NCBI RefSeq assembly: GCF_001425085.1 | Contig: NZ_LMDN01000001.1 | Coordinates: 757,100 to 821,099 of the forward strand | Reading direction: 5' to 3' | Source: Leifsonia sp. Root4 | GTDB taxonomy: Bacteria > Actinomycetota > Actinomycetes > Actinomycetales > Microbacteriaceae | DNA length: 64,000 nt | In this document: positions 8,151 to 17,500 of the stretch, one piece after another | How the letters are laid out: each line of letters opens with the position of its first letter | Position numbering within the stretch: the stretch's first letter is position 1 | Notes under the pieces: generated by a model | The model's database searches: none | Seen by the model: only the letters and a program-made list of their open reading frames with translations | What the model was told of the DNA's origin: nothing | Translations under genes and position numbers: made by a program

Positions 8151-8507
8151 CTAGTACGCCCCGTTGCCCGGGAGTACCGGGTTGTTGATCAGCTCGACCT
8201 GCAGGCTCTGTGAGGTGCTGGCCATTTCGTAGTCGCCCTTGACGTAGGCGGATGTGGCATCCGAAGCACCGGTGAGCGAAGCGGCGATGCGCTTGCTCAC
8301 CCCTTCGAGGCGCGGGCCCTCCTGCGCGAAGAAGTCCATCAGCGCCTGCGAGATGGCCGCGGAGTTGCCCGTGGCCGCAGCGGCGGACGAGACGTCGGCC
8401 TGCATCGTCGCCAATGCTGCCCCCATCAGCTCCGCCTTGCCGTTCACCGCCGTGAGCACGGTTGCGACCTGCTCCGGCTGGATGCTCCAGCCTTCCGATG
8501 ATGCCAT
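8151..8507 (-). CDS. WXG100-like T7SS protein (DUF6507-like)
   Basis: A 118-residue helical protein starting MASSEGWSIQPEQVATVL, with ATG 8507 behind GAGGGGGA. The W-S-I-x-P start followed by two Ala-rich helices and a C-terminal YEMASTSQSL resembles the small WXG100-related family DUF6507 that travels with actinobacterial T7SS toxins. It stops 3 bp before the toxin start, so translation is coupled. By analogy with LXG/Lap systems it probably dimerises with the toxin's N-terminal helices and presents it to EccC. Partner assignment is inferred from position. Confidence 0.7.
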   Translation of the reverse strand: MASSEGWSIQPEQVATVLTAVNGKAELMGAALATMQADVSSAAAATGNSAAISQALMDFFAQEGPRLEGVSKRIAASLTGASDATSAYVKGDYEMASTSQSLQVELINNPVLPGNGAY

Positions 8508-8554
8508 CGCGCCATCCCCCTCGTTCGTTACGCGACCAGTGCCGACAGAGTCAG

Positions 8555-8872
8555 TTAGCCGATTCCGTCGACAGCGGACTTGGCCTTGCCGAGAGCGGTC
8601 TGAGCCGTGTCGTCGTTCTGCTCCATCGAGGCGCGGAGCGTCGCGATGATCGTCTTGACCTCGCCGGCGGCATTGCGCCAGGCAAGCTCCTTGCCGGCGT
8701 ACTCGTCGGAGACGCCGTCCGCCTGGTAGTCGCTCATGGCGGCGTTGACGTCTTTCTGGCGCTGATCGATCAGCGATTCCAGCTGTGCGGCAACGCGGTT
8801 GAAGTTCTCCTGCGCGTTCTGCGAGGCGTGGATGTCGTAGTCGCGGCGATCCGCTTGACCCTGTGCACTCAT
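8555..8872 (-). CDS. ESAT-6-like small T7SS protein
   Basis: A 105-residue, Gln/Ala-rich helical protein beginning MSAQGQADRRDYDIHASQNA. It has no signal peptide and is predicted as a helical hairpin with a turn around DYQADGVSDEYAGKELAW, where the Trp falls late instead of in a strict W-x-G. Size and gene position fit the WXG100/ESAT-6 superfamily. It lies between two other WXG-like genes and the toxin gene, probably in the same transcript (9 bp after the previous stop, 47 bp before the next start). Likely a secretion partner or co-secreted protein. Confidence 0.7.
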   Translation of the reverse strand: MSAQGQADRRDYDIHASQNAQENFNRVAAQLESLIDQRQKDVNAAMSDYQADGVSDEYAGKELAWRNAAGEVKTIIATLRASMEQNDDTAQTALGKAKSAVDGIG

Positions 8873-8881
8873 CGGTTCCCC

Positions 8882-9217
8882 CTATGCCTTTCCGCCGAAG
8901 CGGGCTGCGTCAAAGTTCGAGTTGGCCATCAACGACTGCGTCGAGCTGCCCATCTCCTGGTCACCCTCACCGAGGGCCTTGTCCATGCCAGCGATACCAC
9001 CGAGCACCGCGGCGAGCGCGCCGTTCAGCTCGGCTGCGATGCGGTCGGTCTGCCCCTTGAATGCATCGAACGCGGCGCGGCCGGCGCCGTTGAACTTGCC
9101 CTGGAGCGGCTCGGCCGACTCCGCGAGCTGCTTGACCAGTGCGCCGAGATCGTCATTCGACGTCGACGTGTTCTTGGTCAAGGTGCTCAGCGTGCTGGCC
9201 CCCATTGCGAACTTCAT
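8882..9217 (-). CDS. WXG100 family T7SS protein
   Basis: A 111-residue helical protein, ATG at 9217 with GAGGGGAA upstream. It reads MKFAMGASTLSTLTKNTSTS, then an amphipathic helix, a turn FNGAGRAAFDAFKG in place of the usual W-x-G-x-A-x-x-x-F, and a second helix ending QEMGSSTQSLMANSNFD. This is the classic two-helix WXG100 layout with Phe replacing Trp. It is the first gene of the toxin operon; a 17-bp repeat shared with another island gene lies ~100-115 bp upstream (9316-9332). Expected role: EsxA-like substrate or chaperone of the T7SS. Confidence 0.75.
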   Translation of the reverse strand: MKFAMGASTLSTLTKNTSTSNDDLGALVKQLAESAEPLQGKFNGAGRAAFDAFKGQTDRIAAELNGALAAVLGGIAGMDKALGEGDQEMGSSTQSLMANSNFDAARFGGKA

Positions 9218-9315
9218 GACTGTTCCCCTCGTCGTGCGCCACTGACGTGCGCGAAATTCAGCCCCAGTGTCGCGTGCGAATGCTGCGGCAGGGATTTCCC
9301 CCGAAAGACATGATG

Positions 9316-9332
9316 ACACGCCTTCGGGGGGT
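9316..9332. promoter_or_regulatory. 17-bp conserved motif, copy 1
   Basis: The plus strand reads acacgccttcggggggt, identical to 9943-9959 and found nowhere else in the window by eye. Flanks are also similar (TGA-T before it, GACG after it). It lies ~100 bp upstream of the minus-strand toxin operon start at 9217. A shared operator or activator site for T7SS island genes is the likely explanation; the binding protein is unknown. Confidence 0.5.
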
Positions 9333-9343
9333 GACGCGACATT

Positions 9344-9868
9344 TCATTTCCGCGCGAAGAGCGGCGCCCCTCGTTGGTCGCGCACGGAAACCGCCACCAT
9401 TTCTGGGGGATGACCGGCGGCGTGCGAAAGCTCGACCGCCGAGCGCCGCCCCGCGTGACTGTCGGGAAACCAGGCCGAGCGCGGCTGGCCGGCAGCGCTC
9501 CAGCGCAACCGGAGCCCGTCGACATCCGGTACCAGGGTCACCCCGTCGGTCAACTCTCGCGGAACCTCAAGGTGCGGCAGGCCCAGCCGTTGACGCAGCG
9601 GGACCGCGATCAGGAGGAGTAGCCCCGCCGCGGCCGCCTCGAGCTGTTCGCTCGCCATCGCGAGCCACGGAGCCGTGCCGCGGCCGCTGCTCTGCACGAT
9701 GAAGAGGCCGTCGCGCTCGCTCAGCGTGTAGATCATCTCGGGATCGCGCAGCACTACGAGCGAGTCCGGCCGTTCGAGCCTTTTCAGCCCGGCTGCCTCA
9801 CCACTCTCCACGAGCAGGGCGATGATCGCGTCGTCGCGGTCCGCGTCGCCGAAGTCCTCGTCTGGCAT
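9344..9868 (-). CDS. Imm61-like immunity protein, copy 3
   Basis: A 174-residue soluble protein. ATG 9868 is chosen over GTG 9886 because GGAGAGGGG lies 8 bp before it. It shares DGLFIVQSSGRGTAPWLAMA, LVPDVDGLRLRWSAAG, SAWFPDS and a C-terminal GAPLFARK with the toxin-linked copy at 3999-4520, so these two are close paralogues. It sits upstream of the WXG100 genes and is divergent from the secretion operon, with its own upstream motif copy at 9943-9959. It may be an orphan immunity gene giving protection against related effectors of other strains. Confidence 0.65.
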   Translation of the reverse strand: MPDEDFGDADRDDAIIALLVESGEAAGLKRLERPDSLVVLRDPEMIYTLSERDGLFIVQSSGRGTAPWLAMASEQLEAAAAGLLLLIAVPLRQRLGLPHLEVPRELTDGVTLVPDVDGLRLRWSAAGQPRSAWFPDSHAGRRSAVELSHAAGHPPEMVAVSVRDQRGAPLFARK

Positions 9869-9942
9869 GGGCCGACCCCTCTCCACGTCTGCCCCGAGCG
9901 ATACGGAGCGCAGCCATTCTGTCGGATCCGGGCGAGGTGATT

Positions 9943-9959
9943 ACACGCCTTCGGGGGGT
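9943..9959. promoter_or_regulatory. 17-bp conserved motif, copy 2, in a divergent promoter region
   Basis: This is the second exact copy of acacgccttcggggggt. It lies between the minus-strand Imm61-like gene (start 9868, 75 bp away) and the plus-strand secretion operon (start 10018, 59 bp away). It could therefore act on both. In both copies the minus-strand gene lies on the same side and at a similar distance, which favours control of the minus-strand genes. Confidence 0.5.
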
Positions 9960-10017
9960 AGACGGTAACTTTGACCACACCGGGGCGGGGTGCCCCGCGA
10001 TCGAGCGGTGGGGGTAC

Positions 10018-10971
10018 ATGGTTTCGGCAGTCGTCTTCACCGCAACATGCGGCCGCTGTGGCGCATGGTCCGACGCCGGCGACGTGCACTGCCGGCACTG
10101 CGGAAGCAGGCACGCACCCTCCGCGGATGCCGCGAGCGCCGCTCCCCTGCTGAACGGCACCGCCGTCGCACCGCCGTGGCGGCATCTGCTCGCGATACTG
10201 ATCGATCTGCTCGTGCCGATTACTGTGATCGCCTGCGCGTTCCTGCCCCCGGGGAAGGGTGTCGGCCTGCTCTTCCTGCTGCTCGGCGTCCTTGCCGCCG
10301 TGTTCTGCCTGGTCTCGAATGGGCGCAGCGGGCGCTGGCTCGGCGGCTGGATCACCCGCACCCGCACGGTCGACAGCCTCACCGCGACACCGCTCGGTTC
10401 GCTGGCGCTCCTGACACGGATCGTGACGCGCGCCGGGCGCGGCCTGTCGTGCATCGACCTGCTGAATGGGCGCGACCCGCTCCGGGCCGTCTTCGTCCCG
10501 CTCGCGCCGCGGGCGATCGCGCCAGCGCAGCCCGCCGCCTCAGCCGAGCTGCCGCAGCCTCCTCGCGCTCCCGCAGTTGTTCCCGCTGCCGCCGCTGCGG
10601 CCGCTCCCCTGCACGATGGCCCGCTCACCCTCGTGCTCGACAGCGGGCAGCGCGTCAGCCTGAACGGTGGGCTGCTCATCGGGCGCAACCCGTCCAATGC
10701 CGTGGGGAGCATCCAGCACGAACTGCTGGCCCTGCCCGATCTCTCCCGCACCCTGTCGAAGACACACGCGCTGATCGAATGGGCCGGCGGCGAGATCTGG
10801 GTCACAGACCTCGGGTCGACCAACGGCACCGCGCTGCTCGGCACCGCGGAGACCGAAGCACCGGGCGAAGCGCTTCCGGCCGGCATCCGCACCCCCGTTC
10901 CCGAGCGCTGGACGCTCGCACTCGGCGACCGCTCGCTGAGCTTCGTGAAGCCGATGAGAGGCGCACAGTGA
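10018..10971 (+). CDS. Zinc-ribbon, transmembrane, FHA-domain protein of the T7SS
   Basis: A 317-residue membrane protein from ATG 10018, preceded by a G-rich ribosome site. The N-terminus has a zinc ribbon (CGRCGAW, then CRHCGS). Two hydrophobic segments follow at ~56-75 and ~83-105 with an RDD-like character (LLAILIDLLVPITVI). A Pro/Ala linker (~165-200) leads to a C-terminal FHA domain with LIGRNPSNAV, LSRTLSKTHALIEW and VTDLGSTNGT, the residues that bind phosphothreonine. It heads the plus-strand secretion operon and probably links T7SS assembly to Ser/Thr kinase signalling. A transmembrane kinase is encoded at 50312-51460. Confidence 0.8.
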   Translation: MVSAVVFTATCGRCGAWSDAGDVHCRHCGSRHAPSADAASAAPLLNGTAVAPPWRHLLAILIDLLVPITVIACAFLPPGKGVGLLFLLLGVLAAVFCLVSNGRSGRWLGGWITRTRTVDSLTATPLGSLALLTRIVTRAGRGLSCIDLLNGRDPLRAVFVPLAPRAIAPAQPAASAELPQPPRAPAVVPAAAAAAAPLHDGPLTLVLDSGQRVSLNGGLLIGRNPSNAVGSIQHELLALPDLSRTLSKTHALIEWAGGEIWVTDLGSTNGTALLGTAETEAPGEALPAGIRTPVPERWTLALGDRSLSFVKPMRGAQ

Positions 10972-12092
10972 CCGATCACGAGACCATCCGGCATCCGCTG
11001 GTCGATGCCGTGCACGCCGGCTGGGTGCAGAGCGAGAGCCGCAGCGCGGTGATCTACCTCAGCGAGGGGCGCGCCGACCTCTTCGTGCAGGCGGCGAGCG
11101 GCGACGTGCGCGTCGTGCTGGTGACCGATGAGCTCAGCTCACTCACCGAGGCGTACTACCAGGCGATGCGGGACTACCGCGGTGCGTGGGTCGTGCGCGG
11201 CCAGGGCGGCACGCTGCGTGACGGCATCACGGGCGCGAAGCTCGCGGCGATCGACGAGGTGCTCGCCTCGCCCGCGATCCGCGACATCGACGACGTCGCC
11301 GTGGACTACCTGCGGCCGAAGCCCACCGACCAGCTCGAGATCCTGCTCAACGCCTCCGTGCGCCACCGCGCCGACGCCGACGCCGTGCTCGGCGGCTTCG
11401 CCGAGCAGGCCACGACGACGCTGCAGGGGGTCGCACCGATGGGTTGGGGCGTCACGGAGCCGGCCACCGTCGGCTGGGATCGCGCCGAACTCACCGCATT
11501 CGCCCGCCGCCGGATGCCGGCAGACACCCAGTTCGCGCTGGCGGGAACGCGCACGCACCCGCTGACGGGCACGCTCGGCGTCCGACGCACCGACCGCGGC
11601 CTCGAGGAGATCTCGCAGCTGTTCCTCGGCGTCGGCGCTGCCGGGTCGGACTCGGCCACCGCCGCCCCCAAACGTGTGCTCGACCTGCTCGCCGCCGGCG
11701 AGGAGAAGACGATGCCGCTCATCGCGCTCGCGCTGGCCCGGCCGGGCGTCAGCAGCCAGCTGCGCTCCCCGGTGCTGCAGGCACCGGCCAACCCCCTCGC
11801 CCTGCTGATCGGGGCGCCCGGTGTACGCGCCCTGGGTCTGGACCCAGCGCGGATGGTCGCCGAGTTCGGGGCCATCGCCGTTGGCCGGCCGCGGATTCCC
11901 GCGCTGCTCTTCCCGCTCGGCACCCTCGACGAGCTCGGTTGGCCCCGCGTCGAGGCGGTGCTCGGCGCGGTCGACGCCGAACGCCTCGGCGCACTCCTCG
12001 GCAGCGGCAGCACGATCCTGGACGGCCTGAACGCCCGGCACCGCAAAGATGACACCGACACGAGTGAGAGCGGAGGCAAGCATGGCGCGTAA
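10968..12092 (+). CDS. T7SS-associated DUF6177-like protein
   Basis: A 374-residue soluble protein starting at GTG 10968, overlapping the FHA gene stop as GTGA. It begins VTDHETIRHPLVDAVHAGW; the N-terminal ~120 residues look like an alpha/beta domain (YLSEGRADLFVQ) and the C-terminal part carries FALAGTRTHPLTGTLGV. It has no signal, membrane segment or nucleotide-binding motif. Its location between an FHA protein and an EccD-like gene fits actinobacterial T7SS accessory proteins such as DUF6177, but the family call is tentative. Probably a cytoplasmic assembly or substrate-handling factor. Confidence 0.6.
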   Translation: MTDHETIRHPLVDAVHAGWVQSESRSAVIYLSEGRADLFVQAASGDVRVVLVTDELSSLTEAYYQAMRDYRGAWVVRGQGGTLRDGITGAKLAAIDEVLASPAIRDIDDVAVDYLRPKPTDQLEILLNASVRHRADADAVLGGFAEQATTTLQGVAPMGWGVTEPATVGWDRAELTAFARRRMPADTQFALAGTRTHPLTGTLGVRRTDRGLEEISQLFLGVGAAGSDSATAAPKRVLDLLAAGEEKTMPLIALALARPGVSSQLRSPVLQAPANPLALLIGAPGVRALGLDPARMVAEFGAIAVGRPRIPALLFPLGTLDELGWPRVEAVLGAVDAERLGALLGSGSTILDGLNARHRKDDTDTSESGGKHGA

Positions 12093-12333
12093 CCACGACG
12101 CGATCCTGCTCGAGGCGGTCAAGACCCACCGCAACCGGCTGCTCGGAGCCTTCCTCACCGGCGAGCTCGACGGCCGGCGGCTGATCAACGACAACCGCAA
12201 ACGCTTCACGACGAGCATCGTTCTGGCCGCCGTCGCCTGCGCCGTGTGCGTCGGCGTCTCCTTCGTCAGCAACACCCTCGCCACCCAGCAGCAGCAGAAG
12301 CCCGCAGCCACATCGTCTTCGGAGACACCATGA
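12082..12333 (+). CDS. Small single-pass membrane protein (mini-EccB-like)
   Basis: An 83-residue protein with ATG at 12082 overlapping the previous stop. It has a charged N-terminal region (HRNRLLGAFLTGELDGRR), one membrane helix at ~43-65 (TSIVLAAVACAVCVGVSFVS) and a short Gln/Pro/Ser tail. The layout resembles only the first ~80 residues of EccB, which has a cytoplasmic arm and one helix before its large outer domain. I infer it may fill the EccB arm position in this reduced system. Its stop overlaps the eccD start (ATGA). No other function is suggested. Confidence 0.65.
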   Translation: MARNHDAILLEAVKTHRNRLLGAFLTGELDGRRLINDNRKRFTTSIVLAAVACAVCVGVSFVSNTLATQQQQKPAATSSSETP

Positions 12334-13691
12334 CTGACTTCACCCGCCTCACCGTGATCGGCACCCTGAACAAGGCAGAACTGGTCGTTCCGAGCGAGGA
12401 GCCGTTCGCCGGCCTCATGCCGCGACTGATGGGGCTGCTCGCCGAGCCGAGCGGATCGATCGCCCGCCCGCTCGCGCTGGTGCGCAGCACAGGAGAGCAG
12501 CTCGACCTCGGGCTCTCCGCCGCGCAACAGCTCGTGCTCGACGGGGAGCTGCTGCACCTCAGCCGCATCGACGACGCCCCTGCTCCGCCCGAGGTCTCCG
12601 ACGTGACGGATGCCGTCGCCGACGCCCTGCGCACCCGTAGCGGCCTCTGGGGCGAGGGCAGCAGGCACGCCGTCGCCGCCGTGGCGATCGGTTTCATCGC
12701 CGCCATCGCCGGCGGCGTCGCCCTCCCGTTGCTCACCGGCTCGCTGCCCGCGGCAGGGACGCTGCTTCCGCTGGCCATCGCCTGGCCGGCGCTGCTCGTC
12801 GCCGCCGTGCTGCTCGGCCGCGCGGGGCTCAGCTGGGCCGGCACCGCGACCACCGCCGCCGCGCTCGGCCTCTCCCTGCCGCTGGCCTCCGCCCTGCTGC
12901 CCATTGCGATGCCGGCGCTCGACGAATCCGGTACTGCCGATCCGACCCGCTTCGGCGCCCTCATCGCGCTCGCGATCACTCTGGCCTGGTTCAGCATTGC
13001 CGCCGGCTTCGGTATCGGTCAGCGCCGCGGGGCCGCCCTCGCCGGCAGCCTGCTCGGGGTCGCCCTGCTGCTCGTTCCGCTCCTCCTGCTTGCGCTGGGC
13101 GTCGACCCGCTCGGCGCACTCGGCATCGGCGGCGTCGTTGCCGCCCTCGCCAGCGGCATCGTGCCGTGGTTCGCCCTCGCCGCCGCCGGGCTCACCGGCC
13201 TCGACGACGAGGTCGTCGCCGGCAGGCTCCGTTCGCGGCGCACCGTGCTCAGCACCGCAGACGAGGCGTACCGCACCCTGTCGTGGTCGACCGTGGCCGC
13301 CGCCATCGTGCTCGCCCTCTGCGGCGTTGGCCTCGTGGCCAGCACGAACGGTTGGGCGATCGGCCTCGGCGCCGCCCTCGCGGCGACGGCCGCGCTCCGC
13401 ACCCGCGCGTTCCCCGTGGCGATCGATGCGATCGCACTCTGGACGGCGACCGCACTCATCGCGGTTGGCGCCTTCACGGCACATGCCGCTTCGGGAATAT
13501 GGCTCGCGCTCGCGGCTCTCGTCGTGGCTGCCGTGCTCGTGGCCATCGGCGCCGGAGTGCGGCCGGCCGCGCACACGCGGGCGACGCTGCGCCGATTCGG
13601 CAACACGATCGAGTCGCTCGCCGTCGTCAGCACCGTGCCGCTGCTGCTCGGCGTGTTCGGGCTGTACGCACAGCTGCTGGAGACCTTCTGA
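12330..13691 (+). CDS. eccD: EccD-like T7SS membrane channel protein
   Basis: A 453-residue integral membrane protein. Residues 1-~85 form a ubiquitin/YukD-like domain (TRLTVIGTLNKAELVVPSEE, then LVLDGELLHLS). About eleven hydrophobic helices follow from ~110 to the end, e.g. AVAAVAIGFIAAIAGGVALP and ALLLVPLLLLALGVDPLGAL. This is the architecture of EccD, the T7SS pore subunit. ATG 12330 overlaps the preceding stop and the stop overlaps the next ATG (TGATG). The length is slightly below mycobacterial EccD (~500). The assignment rests on topology and context more than on residue identity. Confidence 0.8.
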   Translation: MTDFTRLTVIGTLNKAELVVPSEEPFAGLMPRLMGLLAEPSGSIARPLALVRSTGEQLDLGLSAAQQLVLDGELLHLSRIDDAPAPPEVSDVTDAVADALRTRSGLWGEGSRHAVAAVAIGFIAAIAGGVALPLLTGSLPAAGTLLPLAIAWPALLVAAVLLGRAGLSWAGTATTAAALGLSLPLASALLPIAMPALDESGTADPTRFGALIALAITLAWFSIAAGFGIGQRRGAALAGSLLGVALLLVPLLLLALGVDPLGALGIGGVVAALASGIVPWFALAAAGLTGLDDEVVAGRLRSRRTVLSTADEAYRTLSWSTVAAAIVLALCGVGLVASTNGWAIGLGAALAATAALRTRAFPVAIDAIALWTATALIAVGAFTAHAASGIWLALAALVVAAVLVAIGAGVRPAAHTRATLRRFGNTIESLAVVSTVPLLLGVFGLYAQLLETF

Positions 13692-14572
13692 TGGCCGCCC
13701 GCCCGTTGTCCCCCCTCGCGACGCTCGGAGCGATGCCCCTCGCGATGCTCACTTCGACCGCGCACACCACGCGGGCGATCTCCGAGGGCGACACCGCGAT
13801 TCGCCAGCCCATCTCCACGAGCAGGCGCGTCGGCTTCGTGCAGTTGCACGGCGGCAGCGGGCTCTCGACGACCGCTGCGGCCGTGGCCTCTGTGCTCGCC
13901 TCCCGACGGAGCGGTCGGGTACTGGGCGTCGACGCGGCGAGCGGTCCACTCGGGTTCGGCTGGCATGCCGGAACGAGTGACCCCGCTGCTCCGCCCATAC
14001 CGACAGCGCCGAGCGAGCGCCGCCTGCGCGCCCGCGATGGTGCGGATGCCGTCGCCGGGCTGCCCCAGGCGGCGAGCGGCCTGTTCACGCTGCGCGTCGG
14101 GGACGCCGGCGCACCGGCATCCACTGCGAGCTGGGCGGCCGAGGTGAGCCCGATCGCGCGCTTCTTCGACCTCGTCTGCACCGACTGGGGAGTTCGCCCC
14201 TGGCAGAGCGACCTCGCCGAGATCGCCGACTCGAGCCACGTCGTGTGTCTGATCGCCCGCGCCGAGCGCCGTGCGGCAGAAGAGGCGGTCGCCATGATCG
14301 CCGCGCTGCAGGGGCAAGAATCCGAGCCGCGCGTCGTGCTCGCACTCGTCGATGTCGCCAACGGTCGGCGTCGCGACGCCGGTCGGGTGCTGGAGACCGT
14401 CGCGGGCCACGCCGGTGTCCCCGTGCTCGGCATCCCGTTCGACACCGCGCGAGCGGCGGGCCGCCCCGCCCGCTCCCACTCGCGCCTGGCCGCGGCCCGG
14501 CTCGCCGGCACGATCGTGAGCAGCGCCATCACCACCCGCGTCACCGCCGCTCGCGAGGGAGTACCCGCATGA
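13691..14572 (+). CDS. MinD/ParA-like protein with degenerate P-loop (first)
   Basis: A 293-residue protein of the MinD/SIMIBI type. The position of the deviant Walker A motif reads FVQLHGGSGLSTTAAAVASV (~48-67); the expected K-G-G-x-G-K-T-T has lost both lysines. Later landmarks are a switch-like VLGVDAAS, DLVCTDWG and VVCLIARAERRAAEEAVAMI. T7SS operons of actinobacteria often encode a MinD-like partner of EccC. Without the lysine, ATP hydrolysis is doubtful, and a scaffold role is possible. It is translated between eccD and eccC with overlapping codons on both sides. Confidence 0.75.
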   Translation: MAARPLSPLATLGAMPLAMLTSTAHTTRAISEGDTAIRQPISTSRRVGFVQLHGGSGLSTTAAAVASVLASRRSGRVLGVDAASGPLGFGWHAGTSDPAAPPIPTAPSERRLRARDGADAVAGLPQAASGLFTLRVGDAGAPASTASWAAEVSPIARFFDLVCTDWGVRPWQSDLAEIADSSHVVCLIARAERRAAEEAVAMIAALQGQESEPRVVLALVDVANGRRRDAGRVLETVAGHAGVPVLGIPFDTARAAGRPARSHSRLAAARLAGTIVSSAITTRVTAAREGVPA

Positions 14573-17500
14573 CCCTCCGCATCGTGCACCGGCCCGCGCG
14601 CGTCACGCGCGCCGTCGAAGCGACCGAGCGCGAGATGATCGCGCCGCCGCCGATCATGCCGGACGGCCCCGTCGGCGGGCTGCCGATGCAGACCATGCTG
14701 CCCGTGCTCGGCGCCCTGTCGTCGATGACGATGATCATGGTGCTGCGCACGAACCCGGTGATGGTCGTCGTCGGCGCGATGATCCTCGTCGTCGCGCTCG
14801 TCGGTGGCGTCGGCATGGCGCTGTCGCAGCGCGGCAACCAGGCGAAGACCAGGCGCACCCAACGCGAGCACTACCTCGACTACCTCGAGACGCTCCGCGG
14901 CACCCTGCGCGGGCGCGGCAGGGAGCTGCGGGAGAACGCGCTGCTCCTCGACCCGGACCCCGGAACGCTCGGCGAGCTCGTGAACGACCCGGCCAGACGG
15001 TGGGAGCGCAGGCGCTCCGACGTCGACTTCCTCCGTGTGCGCATCGGCCTCGGCGACGTGCGTTGCTTCGATCTCGCGATCCCGGATGACGCGAACCCGG
15101 TCCAGCCATACGACCCGATCATGACGGGCGAGGCGCAGGCCGTCGTGCGGCACTACTCCCGGGTGCAGGCCATGCCCGTGACGATCGACCTGGCCGGCGC
15201 CAGCCACGTCTCGATCATCGGAGAGCGGGGCGACGTGCTCGGTGCCGCCCGCGCGCTGCTGCTGCAGATCGCGGCCATGCACTCGCCGGACGACGTGCAG
15301 CTGGCCGCCGTCTTCCCCGAGCACGCCGCCGCCGACTGGGCGGGCGTCGACCTGCTCCCCCACCTCAGCATGAGTGACACCTTCGACGGCCCCGTGCCAG
15401 CGCGGCGGCTGGCCTCCAGTACCGCGGCGCTGGCCCAGGTGATCTGCGGCGAGCTCGGTGAGCGCGCCCAGCGGGCGGCCACCGCCAAGCGGAAGCCTCC
15501 GGCCGGCCGCGCCCGCGCACTGCCGGATTCGGCGCTCGTCGTCTTCATCGACGACTTCGGCCAGGTGGCATCCGTGCTGCCCAGCGTCGACGCGGAACTC
15601 GGCGACTCGGAGCTGCGCATCATCGCCGTGCACCTCCTGAGCGACCGCCTGCACGAGCCGAGCGAGGTCACCGTGCGTCTGAGCATCGACGCCGGCACCG
15701 CGACGGTCGACGACGTGCGTGCGGATGCCGCGGACGAGGCCGTGAGCGCCCGCATCGACCGCGTCGAGCTCCCGCTGCTCGCCGGCATCGCCCGCACACT
15801 GAGCCCGCTGCGCGTGAGCCTCAGCGCGCAGGAGCAGCTCGACGAAGGCCGGGCCATCGGGGTGACCGAGCTGCTCGGCATCCGCGACCTGGCCGACTTC
15901 AACACCGCCGCCTCCTGGGCGCCCAGATCGCCGCGCGACTTCCTCCGGGTGCCGATCGGTGTCGACGACGTCGGCGCCCCCGTGCTGCTCGACCTCAAGG
16001 AGTCCGCCCAGCTCGGCATGGGCCCGCACGGCATCTGCATCGGAGCGACCGGCTCCGGTAAGAGCGAGATGCTGCGCACCCTGATTCTCGGGCTCGCGCT
16101 CTCGCACTCTCCCGACGACCTCAGCATGGTGCTCGTCGACTACAAGGGTGGCGCGGCGTTCGCGCCGTTCAAGGGGCTCCCGCACGTCGCGGGCATCATC
16201 GACAACCTCGCCGATGACCCGCAGCTCACCGAGCGCGCGCGTTCCAGCATCGCCGGAGAGGTCGTGCGCAGGCAGCAGCTGCTGAAGGATGCCGGCAGCT
16301 CGGCGTCGATCAGCCACTATCGGGAGCTCCGCGCCGAACGGCCAGAACTGCCGCCGATGCCGCACCTGCTCGTCGTGATCGACGAGTTCGGCGAGCTGCT
16401 TACCGCCGAACCCGACTTCGTCGACCTGCTGCTGACCATCGGCCGGATCGGCCGCTCCATCGGCGTGCACCTGCTGCTCTCCAGCCAACGGATCGAGGGC
16501 GGCAAGCTGCGCGGCCTCGACACCTACCTCTCGTACCGGCTCGGCCTCCGCACATTCTCCGAGGCCGAGAGCGCCGTCATCCTCGACACCCCCGATGCCT
16601 TCCACCTGCCCGCCGTTCCCGGCTTCGGCTACCTGAAGGTCGACACCTCGATCTACCGCCGCTTCCGCGCCGGCTACGTCTCTGGGCCGGTGCCCGGCGA
16701 TCTCGCCCGCGAGCTGGCCGAGCCGGAGACCGCCGCGGTGCCGCTGCTGCTGCCCGCCTACAACGGCGTCGCCACCGACGGCGACGAGGCGGCCGCCGAG
16801 GAGGAGCTGTCGCGTCCGACGACGGGGCGCGCCTTGATCGACGAGTGCGTCGACCGCTTGCGCACGGCTGCCCGCTCCACCGCCCCGGTCTGGCTGCCGC
16901 CGCTGCCGAACCGGGTCACCCTCGCCCGAGCGTTGCAGGGTGCCGTCACCGAGGACGGCGCCAGCACGCTGCAGGTCCCCATCGGCCTGCTCGACGACCC
17001 GACCAAGCAGCGGCAGGCGCCGTGGCGACTCGACCTCACCCGTTCCGGCGGCCACGTCGCCGTGATCGGGGCGCCGCAATCGGGGCGCTCCACCTTCCTG
17101 CGCACCGTTGCGGCATCCATCGCCCTCACCCAGACGCCGCGCCAGGTGACCGTGTACGGCATGGACCTGACCGGCGGCGGGCTCGGCCGCATCGAACAGT
17201 TCCCGCACGTCGGTGGTGTCGCCACCCGCGGCAACCGCGACCGGCTGCGCCGCCTGCTCGAGGAGCTGCACGGCATGCTGGCGACCCGCGAGGCGGTGTT
17301 CCGGGACCACGGCATCGACTCGCCGGCGATGCTGCGCACGGCGCACGCGGCCGGCCGCATTCCCGAGCTGGTGAGCGCCGACGTCGTGCTGCTCGTAGAC
17401 GGGCTGGCCCAGCTGCGCGCCGACTTCGAGGACCTCGAGGAGCCGCTGGCCGATCTGCTCCGCCGCGGCGGCAGCTTCGGCATCCACGTCGTCATCACGA

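Noticed and set aside
11139-13574. An 811-codon minus-strand open frame in the T7SS operon
   Set aside because: Opposite DUF6177-like and eccD genes, which have overlapping coupled starts and clear domains.
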